A stretch of DNA of 64,000 nt from the NCBI GenBank assembly GCA_973895155.1, contig OZ316896.1, positions 2,294,001 through 2,358,000 on the forward strand. The letters are read 5' to 3'. The notes under the pieces are model-generated. The model saw only the letters and a program-made list of their open reading frames with translations, had not been told where the DNA came from and did not search any database. The position numbers and the translations under genes were made by a program. Shown one piece after another: positions 55,096-64,000 of this stretch. Numbering within the stretch: position 1 is the stretch's first letter; each line of letters opens with the position of its first letter. The stretch is from Marsupella aquatica. Lineage: Eukaryota > Marchantiophyta.

Positions 55096-58070
55096 AAGTG
55101 TTGCTTTTGTTGTGATGTCCTCTGTTCACGTCCTTTGATGAGCAAGGTGAGCAGGAGGTCGACTTGCCTCGCCAACAGCAACCACCTAAACTAATCAGTT
55201 CCCACTCAACTACAGGTCATAGTATACACATAGCATGAAACGTGCATAGTACATATTTGATTCTGAGTTTATGAGTTTCCTAAGACAAAGAGCTTGGTGA
55301 TAAACCCATATTCTCGATGGACATGTATATCAATCGTATTAAAATCCTGTTTTTTCATCCAGAAAGACCGAAAGTCTCACCTTGCAGGTTGCAGCAGAGA
55401 GAAAATTCACTGGTTGTCGTGTTGTGCAAGTGAACCTCCACTGATGCCCCCGGTGTAGCCCCTCAGATGCAGGTGACACTTACCAACTCCCAAGTTGCCT
55501 GGTCTAACAGAAAATGCTTATATCTTCAGAACTTTATAGAGCAAGTACATGATCACATACTTCTGGATCTATTCATATTTGGAACTCTTGCCAACTACAA
55601 CTCCCATTATGCACAAGCTCACATCAACAGAGAAAGATACAGAATGCATACTTACTAGGCTCTAAGCACCTTCACTACCTTGTTGAACCCAGTCCTGAAG
55701 TCTTTTCAGCGTGTTTGTTGTGCTGTCTCCTTTGGCACCCAACACCTTAGTCCTTGATGTAACAGAATGCAATTTTACAAGTTAGATGCTTTGGAACCTT
55801 CTATGGTCTTAGCTGAATTGATGTCATCGTAAGTGGTGAAAGACAAGGAAGACGAAAGCTGGTTGAAGAGCTGTAGACAACACACTAGCATGAAGTGCTT
55901 CAACCAATCCACTGCCAAACGGAACTCTTACACAGTCACATTCTTTCAGTAAACAGAAACTCAGTCAAACTTTATAATCAAAGTACAGACTCTGAAGGAC
56001 CAAAGGAGGATGTTGTGAGTTTCTCTGTTGTTTAATGTGTTACCCTTCTAGTTTCGAAGTTAGCAAATGCTGAATAATGTGTCTACCAGATCTTCGAAAA
56101 GAAGCCCACCACAATTAAGAACTTTGGTATCTGGGTGAGGTATCAGAGTCATACAGGTTATCCCAACATGTAGAAGAAATATCGTGATACCACATTGAAC
56201 ATCGCTGTAGAGCAGATGTATGATGAGATGGCTTCTTGTCATAGAGTTCGGTTCCCTTGCATCCAGATCATCAAGACTACGACAGTCCCTGTCTCTCTGT
56301 GCAAGCGAGAAAGTACCAAGCAGTTCCATGATTCAAAGATCAAGTTCCCCTTGACGTACCGCAAGATTCAACCTCCATCGCGAAAGCTAAAGACGACTTA
56401 CAAGGCCACCAAGCCCAACACATTTGTTTGAGTTTCTAGGTCAGGATGCTTAATATAAGGAAATTCAATTTTCACTTCGTTCCCAGCTTCTACTAATTGA
56501 ATATACACGAGATGGAAGCAAGAAGATAAGCCACAATCTAGCATCTTAGCCAAACACATTCGTCCCGACAAAGCAAAACTACAATCACACAGTGCGAGTT
56601 GTGTCTGCACCGGCACCCCCAGTGAGACTGATCAGCATTTGGACTGCATCATTGTCTAGAGCTAGCAGTGGAAGGAATCAACATAGCTAGCAGTGGAAGG
56701 TGCAGTGGAGATAGCATGGGGACAGGGAAGGAAATGCAGGTTCCTTAAGCATAAATTTCCAAAAATGGAACAACAGGAAATGAAGAATAGGCACTGAAGC
56801 GGTCAACTAGACAAACGTTGTAACAAGGCAGCAAGCATTGGATTAAGAAGAAGCAAGGTTTCATCAGCAGAAGCAAGGTTTCATCAACAATGGCATTGTG
56901 AGACAAACCACTCCTTACAAATTTCTACAGACATCCTCCCCACTTGCAGCTTCTCGGCCAGGCTGGATTTCTTGTAAGACAGGTTTCTTGTAAGAAAGAT
57001 TTCTTGTTTGGTGAGGAAAGATCAAAAAGCAACTGATCAATGCCTTCTTGTCATCTAGAAGAGCTGGATGCAGCCCTGTCTCACATTTAATGTTAAACTG
57101 AATGAAAGACATTATGCGCATGCACAAAAGAAAGACATGAATATAATTAAGGTAGGTTTTAAGGAGCGGAGTCAGCAGTCAGACTTAGAAAGTTCAAATT
57201 GAAGCGCCATTAGTTTGGCGTGGTCAAGAGTAAATAAATGTTGGTCAGGGATACTCACCTCTTTTGAATGTATTACTGACTCAGCTAAGCCCAGCTAGAC
57301 AGAAGTCACTCAGACCCACAAAAAAGTGAAGATCCACCTCCAAGCCGGAGCTCTATCACTTCAGTAGAGCAGCTTCTGGACGGAACCAACTCTAATCAGC
57401 CCCACAGAACACAAATGTTAAGGCTCCAAGTCAGAGCTCACTTCAGCCGAGGTGGACATCGCAGCTAGACCATTCAGTATAGGCAGTATGGAGCCTGAGA
57501 CTACGCTCATTGTTCAGAATTGAGGTGATGAAAGTGAGTTGGCATCAGTGGATACAATGAGAGGGGAAAAAATTCTGACCAAATCACACCTCTATAATCA
57601 GAGAGGTTCTATTTCCAGGGAACTCATTCATTGACCAGAGTAATATGGCCCACATTTAATTAGACTATGATAGACTCTTCCTCTGCAGACTCAAACTCGA
57701 GGAACCCCCACGGATGCCAGCATATACACGAGCTAGAAGCAAGAACACAAGTCGCAATCTAGCATCTTGGCCAAACACATTCTTCCTGGCGATAGTAACT
57801 GCAAGCAAGGGGGAGACAGGGAGAACAAGGAGAATAGGGAGGCAACTCACAATGGAGCTAGGTAGCTCATGATCAAGCAACTTGCAATTGCAGCAACAGT
57901 AGTCTTAGTAGCAAGCGATTGAGCTCCAGGAAATGACAAACCCGCAGCTGAGTCCTCAACTGACAAAATGTTCGCCACTCGACCCTCCTTCCAACTGCAA
58001 CCGCCAGATAGTAGGAATAAGATAGAGAGGTTGCAGCCTTCTCAGTGATCCAATAGCACCTCTCTTACCA
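55096..58070. other. 5' non-coding region of the inner CACTA
   Basis: About 3 kb without a supported gene. Short direct repeats occur: AGAAGCAAGGTTTCATCA (twice near 56,850-56,890), GGTTTCTTGTAAGA (near 56,970-57,000), and CTAGCAGTGGAAGG (twice near 56,660-56,700). It corresponds in position to the ORF-poor 26.8-30.9 kb region of the outer element. Confidence 0.4.
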
Positions 58071-58071
58071 C

Positions 58072-58335
58072 CTCCGCTCTTAGCACATCCGCTCGCACCT
58101 CCGCTCTCAGCACCTCCTTTGGCACCTGAGCCGCTCTCAGCACCTCCGCTCGCACCTCCGCTCTCAGCACCTCCTTTGGCACCTGAGCCGCTCTCAGCAC
58201 CTCTGCTCGCACCTCCGCTTGCACCACCTCCTTTGGCACCTGAGCCGCTCTCAGCACCTCCGCTCGCACCTCCGCTCGCACCACCTCCTTTGGCACCTGA
58301 GCCGCTCTCAGCACCTCTGCTCGCACCGCCGCCCA
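58072..58335. repeat. Minisatellite with CCTTTGGCACCTGAGCCGCT units
   Basis: About four to five units of roughly 55-60 bp, each with CCTTTGGCACCTGAGCCGCT, CTCAGCACCTC and CGCTCGCACCTCCGCT words. On the minus strand it reads as Gly/Ala/Ser-rich repeats (GASGGAESGSGAKGG). No stops are present, but no start or family supports translation. It lies in the 5' region of the inner element and I saw no copy in the outer one. Confidence 0.75.
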
Positions 58336-59499
58336 AACTGAAGCTACGTAGCAATCCTCAGCAGTGTGTGACAGAAGCACTCCACTCCAGCTCCACTCCG
58401 CTCGAGCTCCACTCCAGCTGCTCTCCGCTCGTAGCTCCTCGGCCAGACCGGCGGCCAGAGCAGCTCCCAAATTGCAGCTCCTGCCCGCCCACAGCTCCTC
58501 CCAGTCCTAGAGCTCGTCGTCCACTGCAGCTCACCTCTCCACTCCGCAAGCCGGTCGCCCTCTCAGCTTGAATGCTCTAGAGCTTTGAAGGTAAACCTTC
58601 AAGCTCCAAGCACAAAACTCCCCTACGCGAAGGAACTGCCCCGATCACGAAGCACACTCCCCACTTTGTGAGACCACGCACAATGTGACAACCTTCAGGC
58701 ACGACGAATGTCCCCGTAATGGACAAGTGAGTTTTTCTGAAACAAAACCCTCCGAGTTCCCACGCACATTGAACTGAACTTTGCATTCTGCTGGCGTGTT
58801 TAAACCCTAAACAAAACCCGCGCACCCTAAACTCGTGTCCAAAGGCACACTCCCGCACAAAGCATACCTTAACACTTAGTGACACTTAGTGAACCAAACC
58901 CAATGAGCCTCGACCACTTTGCGTTGACATGAGCCGTTGATACACATGTTAGTACCCTAAAGCAAATTGGACACGACACTTTGTGAGCAAAGATTAAATG
59001 AACGCAACTGTAACCTCTTAGAACGCAACTGTAAATTAACCCTTACACATGCCACTTAGGGAGGGTGGACAAAGAATGGGGGCCAGACACTACTTTAGCC
59101 CTGAATTGAAAATGATATCACCCCAATATTCTTGTCAAAGTTGCCCATGAACTCTAAGGAATCCATTGAGCAGCATAAGACTTACTATTATAGAGGCAAG
59201 TACTCCCATGCACGTTTAATTAGGCTAGCTAGGATAACTAGCTACAATGCTCTTGACATGAAGACATTTAACTAGTTCTGCAACCCTAAACCCCCATTCC
59301 TTCTATGTGCACCTAGTGCTCCCGACTCCGCAAGTTGCAAGTCAAGGGTTGTAAATGGAACATTCCGTGATGTCTAGAGTGCATGTAATCCTTCTTGCAC
59401 TCTATTTCAGAATGCCGTAATGGAGAGTAGCTTATTCAACTTACATATGACTGCCCTACTAGTGTTACAATTGCTACTTTATCAGAAGTTGTAGGAATG
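58336..59499. other. Non-coding, 5' part of the inner CACTA
   Basis: No supported gene. The CTCCACTCCAGCTCCACTCC tract (about 58,380-58,430) is low complexity. Confidence 0.4.
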
Positions 59500-59639
59500 A
59501 CTTTCACAAATATCCCCCAAAAATCAGTTGATAAAATGTAACAACAATGACTCCCCTAAACTTGGAGTCATGTATTTTTGAAAGTCTCCCTAAAGTCACA
59601 AAGCATAGGGTCTCAAAAGGGGACGTTTTCTTCTAGTGT
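59500..59639. repeat. Right terminal and subterminal repeats of the inner CACTA
   Basis: It contains AATGACTCCCC, TTGGAGTCATG, AAAGTCTCCC and AAAGTCACAAAG words ahead of the terminal CTTCTAGTG. This is a shorter motif set than at the other end. Confidence 0.6.
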
Positions 59640-59642
59640 AGT

Positions 59643-59908
59643 CGTTCCCAACGACTCATCATCGCAGCCCATAAAAGACTAAAAACGACTCACCAAAGCT
59701 ACCCACACAAAAACTAAAATAGACTGAAAATCCAGTCTATTAAACGACTTATAAACCAGTTCTATAAAGGACTCAGTTGATTATAGTAACAAAACATACG
59801 ACTCGCAGTCCTATAAAGGACTAGAGTCCTTCCCAGTCGTTTCCAAGTCCTATACGGTACTGAATAGTCGTTTAATGGGGTCTAAATACCCCCCGGTTTC
59901 TACTAGTG
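59643..59908. repeat. Right terminal and subterminal repeats of the outer CACTA
   Basis: Dense copies of TAAAAACGACTC, TAAAGGACT, CAGTCCTATAAAGGACT and AGTCGTTT words on both strands lead into the terminal GGTTTCTACTAGTG. The inner element is inserted at the inner edge of this block. Confidence 0.75.
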
Positions 59909-60723
59909 TGGGCCCCAAGGATAGAGGCACCAAGTACACTTGTCATTTTTTTCACGAACAAATGGTGCCATAGTTTCATCCTTCTTCCATTTGTCAAAAT
60001 ATTTCTCAATGCCTTCTGCACTAGCCTCCACATAAGGAAATAGGGTGTTGTGTCCTGTAGGATCAATGATCTGCATTTGAACAAAATCGGATGATGTTTC
60101 TTTTTTTGACCACATCCCAAATCACCATTGTTGACATTGGTTATCTCCTCGTGCAAATTTGTAATGATGAGTTGTTGAGATGCAAGCTGATTTTGAAGAT
60201 CTTTGATGATTTTGTTCTTCTTTTCAAGTTCTAGCACTTGATTAGCTTGACCTTCTTTGTTGGCAAGTTGTTCAGTCAACTTCTGGATTTTCTCCATCTG
60301 GTCAAATAATTGAGCCTTGTAGTACATCACCTTTGAATTGGTCCCCGATTCCATGGGCCTCTTCTCTAGTGATCGTATCTTCAAATCGGCCTCTTGTAGG
60401 TTTGCCTTGTATCTTTCCATGCTGCCAGAATCACAAAGCTCGACAACATACTTTGTGCGAAGATTCTTCTCAAGCAAATCACCAATCTTTGCTCCCAAGC
60501 TCTTGCATATATGTTGCATGCTGAGCCTCTCCTTGTTAGGAGGTTCGATATTGATTACAGGTGGAGTTTTGCTTCCAATCCCTGAAATGTTTGGCCTTGG
60601 GCCCTTAGTGTTACTAATACAGGGAGGACGTGCGAACAACGCAAGGGTATTTTTAATGTAATGCAAACTAATTTTTATAACAGTTTTTAAAGTAGGCAAC
60701 ATCCCTCTATATACATTCACCAC
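59909..60723 (-). pseudogene. N-terminal half of the split coiled-coil RING protein
   Basis: From 60,723 down: a short lead, a Pro/Asn-rich part, then a coiled coil (about 60,470-60,130; heptad-like KVMYYKAQLFDQMEKIQKL, NKIIKDLQNQLASQQL). Near 60,110, in an A-run, the useful frame changes. The new frame gives YFDKWKKDETMAPF and ends at the transposon with NDKCTWCLYPWGP, where CTWC is the first Cys pair of the RING. The second half is at 26,558-26,181. TGG at 59,909-59,911 is the right target copy. The frame change may be an indel or an unrecognised splice. Confidence 0.6.
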
Positions 60724-61552
60724 AATATTAGTAATAAGGCAAGAATCAAATACATGTCACATAAATCTTATGCAAGGGTACCCAAAATGCCAAGTACACG
60801 CGTCACTATATGGTTGACACACATGTCATCACTTCATTTGCACACGTGTCCATATAGTAAATCAGATATTTAATTATTATCATCTTAAGGCAAGTTTGGT
60901 TTCGTTGGTCCCCTTATGGTGGAACAAATGGGTTAAGGTAGACATGTTTACCCGCATGTTTAGGAGTTAAGTGGGGAGTTGAGTAAATTTTGGGCCAGGA
61001 TCTTTGGGCCCAACTTGGTTGGGAAACTGGGATTGATGGGGATCCATGGATTAATCCCACATGGACGGACAAGATTACTTTTGAATTCCCTTGAATCAAA
61101 CAGCCATGTATGAGGCCAGATGTGTTTGTGTATTGAGGGAGGGGTCTCGAGCGCTCAAACAATGTTTGTTATAGTTGGTTCAGACTTTGAAGTATTATTC
61201 CTGGATTATACATATATAGTACTAATGAAAACTAGAAGTTCAGAGGCACTTTTGCGAACACTAAGACAAAACTGCAGGTCTATGTGTAAACTATAGGAAG
61301 AACTATAATTTTCTCTCGTCCTAATTTTGTTTATCTATATAAAATATGTACCTTGAACATCGAGCATAACATACAAGTCCCCTATGAAAGATAAAGTTTT
61401 AACTATTTCAGTATGATATTTGTAATTCTAAAAATTCAAGGGTGTTTTCAATTCCTTGAAAAACTCTATTATAATTTATAAAAGGATAAAATTTAATAGG
61501 AAAAGTTAATATTTTTACATTAACAAGGGGATTTTTTTTGTGAACAAAAATA
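60724..61552. other. Intron or spacer, possible MITE fragment
   Basis: No supported ORF. GGCAAGTTTGGTTTCGTTGG (about 60,892) and, inverted, CCTTGAATCAAACAGCC (about 61,089) resemble the ends of common plant MITEs about 220 bp long; the match is loose. Confidence 0.3.
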
Positions 61553-62463
61553 TTAAGAAGGGGTACACGGGGGATATCTGTTCTCAGGGGGGTTCACTTG
61601 ATATAGTAAGAGTGAGGGCCCAAGGATGTTTGGTCTTTTACTGTTGGTAGACTCCACATTGCTTGGTGTGGTTGCTGGCTCAGGCTTCACAAGGAATTGT
61701 GAGATAAATGTTGTTTTCTCCTTTGGTTGTGTATTCACCTTTTGTGCCTCATCCATTTTTCTTTTGGACCCCTTGTTAGAGGTCATGGTTGGAACATCCT
61801 TCTTTGCACTTTTTCCTCTGTTTGTTGCAATAGCATGCACTGATTTATGCACGAAATGGATCACCTTGCCATCGTTGTTTTCCCAACGGTAATCCACCTT
61901 CCATTTTAGAATGAACTCGACAATCAAACATTGAACAAAAGGAGGATAAGCAGAACTAACTTTCCCGTTTGCCTTATTTGGAGCATATTCCCGAAATCTT
62001 TGTTGCCAATGTGTGGCGGCATCTCGATGTGTTAGCCTAGACATGGTAAATTTGTTCTGTAACCAAGAGTTTGTTGTCCACATTTCTGGATCGTCAAACA
62101 ACTTTTTCACAAATTTGCCAAACTCTGCTTTGGGCATCAAAATCTCCAATTCTTTGGCGTTGATCGGCCATTCATGATGAGGAGGTTTCACGTTTTCTGT
62201 TGTGATGTTCCACTCCAAATTGTCACTTTCATCCTCCAACTTAGTTGAATTTGGCAAGGGGTTTTTATCGCCCGTACCAATGTCACAAGCATTGGGTTCG
62301 GACTCATCTTCCAACCCTTTTGTTGGAGATAGCGAGTTTCCATGAATATCATGATCAAAATGATTGTAATAAGCATCTTGAGCGTCTTGCATGTATAAAT
62401 GAGCATATTTGTCTTTTGGAACTTTTTCATCATCATCAGAATCCAAATTCCATTTCGTCATGA
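61553..62463 (-). CDS. Acidic/basic protein of unknown family
   Basis: About 300 residues from ATG 62,463 (MTKWNLDSDDDEKVPKDKY), after a TTTGTAG acceptor-like sequence. An acidic N-terminal third is followed by a conserved-looking middle (LEILMPKAEFGKFVKKLFDD; THWQQRFREYAP; EFILKWKVDYRWENNDGKV) and a Lys/Ser-rich nuclear-type tail (KGSKRKMDEAQK). The middle, with spaced Trp/Phe, could be a folded domain, but I recognise no family. It lies between a kinase and a coiled-coil RING gene in the same direction, so all three may be exons of one long gene. Confidence 0.4.
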
Positions 62464-62629
62464 TTGCAAGATCTACAAACATAAAAACATATTTAAAACA
62501 AATCCAAATATAATGAAATGGCATGGCATAACAATATAAATAAATAAGATACATATCACTTTATAATTACCATCTGATTGTTTGTAACTTAATGACTTCA
62601 TGTAATAATTAGAGGGTCAAGTTTCATCT

Positions 62630-64000
62630 CTAATCTCTAAGATAAGGACTATTTTGGGCAAATAGTCTACAATCCGGGAATGTCCGAACCATCTTCAAAC
62701 TCCAAAAGGCACACTCTTGCCTTTTCTTCACCTCGGTGGACATCATATCACGGACCATTGCTTCCAATTTAGGACCATGCTCCAAGGTATTCCAACCCCT
62801 ACCCAACCACCGTGTCCTCATGGACGCTCCATCCCAATTCTCTAAAAAGAGACTCTCAAAAATGTTGCCCAAAGCATATATATCAGTGGCAGCACTATAC
62901 TCTACTGGGGTGGGCGAAATAAGCTCTGGAGCTAATTGAGGATATTGTTTTTGATAAGCTACAACTTTATCTGTAGGAGTAGACCACATTTGATTCTCTG
63001 GTAGTCTGCACTGTGACTTATGTTTGGACAAGCCAAAATCGCATAAGCCAACATACACCTTGATGGCTACATCATCTTCATACTCAAAATGTAGAAGAAC
63101 GTTTCCAAAGTGAAGATCACAATGGAATCGGTTGTGATCATGCAAATATTGTAACGTCTCAAGCAGCGCCAACGCAATTCCCAATCGGTTCTCCAGAAAA
63201 AGTTTCTTTTCAGAAACAAACTTGAAATCAATGTTGGAGGAACCTTGTGATTTCCCTTTGTTCTTTGATCACAATTCACATCTATCTATGAAGCTTCCCA
63301 AATCACCTCCGTTGTAGTGATCATACACAAGTCTTGGTGGATCATCAATCCTCATTGCCAAAGCCCCAACAATTCCCTTGTGATTTAGTCCTCCCATAAG
63401 CATTTCTTGTAATGCATCTGTCCTCCTCTTATGCTTATCTCCTTTTTTGAATCTTTTTGCCACTAGTGTGACATTCTTCGGAATAAGAGGGCAATCTAAT
63501 ACGTGACAAGTGTACACCTCCCCTTGCACATCTATCCCGATGGAATGAGCATTTTGCACCTGCTCAGGCTTCAAGAAATGGATACTCCTCACATCCGGAA
63601 GTACACGTGATGGACGTGTTCCTTTTCCATCGTTTCTGATATTCACATCCCCAAATTGCATCACCTTGTTTACATATTTGACGTTGCTTTCAGCTTTTGC
63701 CATTGCCAACTCTTTACTCCAAGTTGATAACAAGTCCCTCTTGTGCTTAAACATCCTAGGATTTCCAAGCATTGTAGTATCATCCATGTTTAATTTGGCC
63801 ACCATCAAATCCCAAATATTGATCTCCAAATTAACAGCCAAGTTGTCAATGAATCCTCCTACTTTCTCACACTCAAGTACAAATGCATCCTTCTGCTCCC
63901 GTGTGATAGTGTCTTCATCCTCTACACTTTCACGCAAATAACAAGTCATCTCGTTCACAAACTTCTTGTATCCTTTTAGACCGTGCCTTGTAAAATCCAT
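62630..64000 (-). pseudogene. Protein kinase with an in-frame TGA, 5' end outside the window
   Basis: One frame is open from the window edge (64,000) to 62,630, interrupted only by TGA at 63,271-63,269. It has an N-terminal helical region (about 64,000-63,600), then a kinase fold: a nucleotide-binding Lys in LVAKRFKKG, a hinge in LVYDHYNGGDLGSFI, the catalytic loop FHCDLHFGNVLL (Asp and Asn of HRDxxxxN kept, Arg replaced by Cys), the DFG motif in LCDFGLSKH, and the APE motif in PQLAPELIS. The missing Arg places it among the non-RD kinases. The TGA lies in the N-lobe/hinge region and would remove the catalytic loop, so the copy is dead unless bypassed. The region between the TGA and the next block stays open. 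Confidence 0.7.

Larger units (their letters stand above)
42846..59639 (-). mobile_element. Inner CACTA (En/Spm) transposon, probably autonomous
   Basis: Left end CACTAGAAGAA; the right end is its inverse at 59,629-59,639. After 12 unlike bases both ends share TGAGACC at the same offset, giving a clear terminal inverted repeat. The target duplication is TAG (42,843-42,845 and 59,640-59,642). Length 16,794 bp. Genes read on the minus strand in the same order as in the outer element: Cys-rich, PHD, BRCT, tnp2, TNP1-like. The terminal sequence beyond CACTAG(T)AGAA differs from the outer element, so this is a sibling family, not a duplicate. The tnp2 frame is intact. Confidence 0.88.
26559..59908 (+). 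mobile_element. Outer CACTA (En/Spm) transposon, with a second CACTA nested inside
   Basis: Left end CACTAGTAGAAACCGGGG; the right end is its exact 18-base inverse (59,891-59,908). A further TTTAGACC is shared at nearly the same offset. The 3-bp target duplication is TGG (26,556-26,558 and 59,909-59,911). Ends and duplication size are diagnostic of CACTA elements. Without the nested copy the element is about 16.55 kb. Plus-strand genes are: Cys-rich protein, tandem PHD protein, double-BRCT protein, F-box protein, tnp2 transposase and TnpA/TNP1-like protein. Because its tnp2 has two nonsense codons, it is probably non-autonomous now. It is inserted in a minus-strand RING-finger gene. Confidence 0.9.

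Noticed and set aside
26559-59908. One giant inverted duplication
   Set aside because: The two halves have different terminal repeats, separate 3-bp target duplications and unequal gene identity, so nesting of two sibling elements explains the data better.
1910-63271. UGA recoding (selenocysteine or altered code)
   Set aside because: Real genes here end at TGA and TAG normally, the affected genes also have frameshifts in several cases, and one TGA is CGA in its sibling; cytosine decay is simpler.

Overview
The window is nuclear DNA from a plant-like eukaryote. It has GT-AG introns, a TATAAATA-type promoter, CACTA and hAT DNA transposons, gag-like ORFs and TGA/TAG-riddled relics. A ParB/DNA-methyltransferase gene and unusual transposon cargo suggest a streptophyte outside the seed plants (bryophyte, lycophyte, fern or charophyte). 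That placement is inference and could not be tested here. No rRNA, tRNA, CRISPR array or ordinary housekeeping gene was recognised.

Layout, 0-26 kb. A 5'-truncated unknown ORF (2-307) precedes a TATA promoter (~576). It appears to drive a broken gene (about 1151-4781) that joins a ParB-like domain to a permuted (beta-class) N4/N6 DNA methyltransferase. Two arrays of ~40-bp palindromes with a ~90-bp period (753-1046 and 3184-3585) lie in its leader and in its inter-domain gap. Next come converging relics of a Ulp1-like (C48) protease and a DUF7869-type protein (5.3-9.2 kb), a long gag-like coiled-coil ORF (9.2-12.1 kb), an opposing zinc-knuckle gag relic (12.1-13.3 kb), and AT-rich repeats with a three-copy MITE-like family (5.0, 15.1 and 17.0 kb). 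A G-rich tract (17.6-18.2 kb), three hairpins with compensatory changes (18.48-18.82 kb), a decayed hAT transposase (19.1-22.0 kb) and a 3.7-kb TG...CA element with a 5-bp ATTTC duplication (22,183-25,881) follow.

Layout, 26-60 kb. This is one composite insertion of 33,350 bp made of two nested CACTA (En/Spm) transposons in opposite orientation. The outer element runs 26,559-59,908 (TSD TGG). The inner one runs 42,846-59,639 (TSD TAG) and sits ~266 bp from the outer element's right end. Both encode, in the same order, a Cys-rich protein, a tandem PHD-finger protein resembling the EDM2 arrangement, a double-BRCT protein, a tnp2 transposase (three exons) and a TnpA/TNP1-like protein. The outer element also has an F-box ORF, and its transposase carries two nonsense codons. 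The inner transposase is intact (1,163 aa after splicing). The inner element is therefore the candidate autonomous copy. The chromatin-reader and BRCT cargo could help the element deal with host silencing or repair (hypothesis).

Layout, 60-64 kb and the link to 26.2 kb. On the minus strand lie a protein kinase with one in-frame TGA, an acidic protein of unknown family, and a coiled-coil protein whose RING finger is cut by the outer CACTA element. The two RING halves (59,909 onward, and 26,558 downward) rejoin in frame when the transposon and one TGG copy are removed. Nearly every premature stop in the window is explainable by C-to-T change, mostly CGA to TGA, as expected from decay of methylated cytosines.
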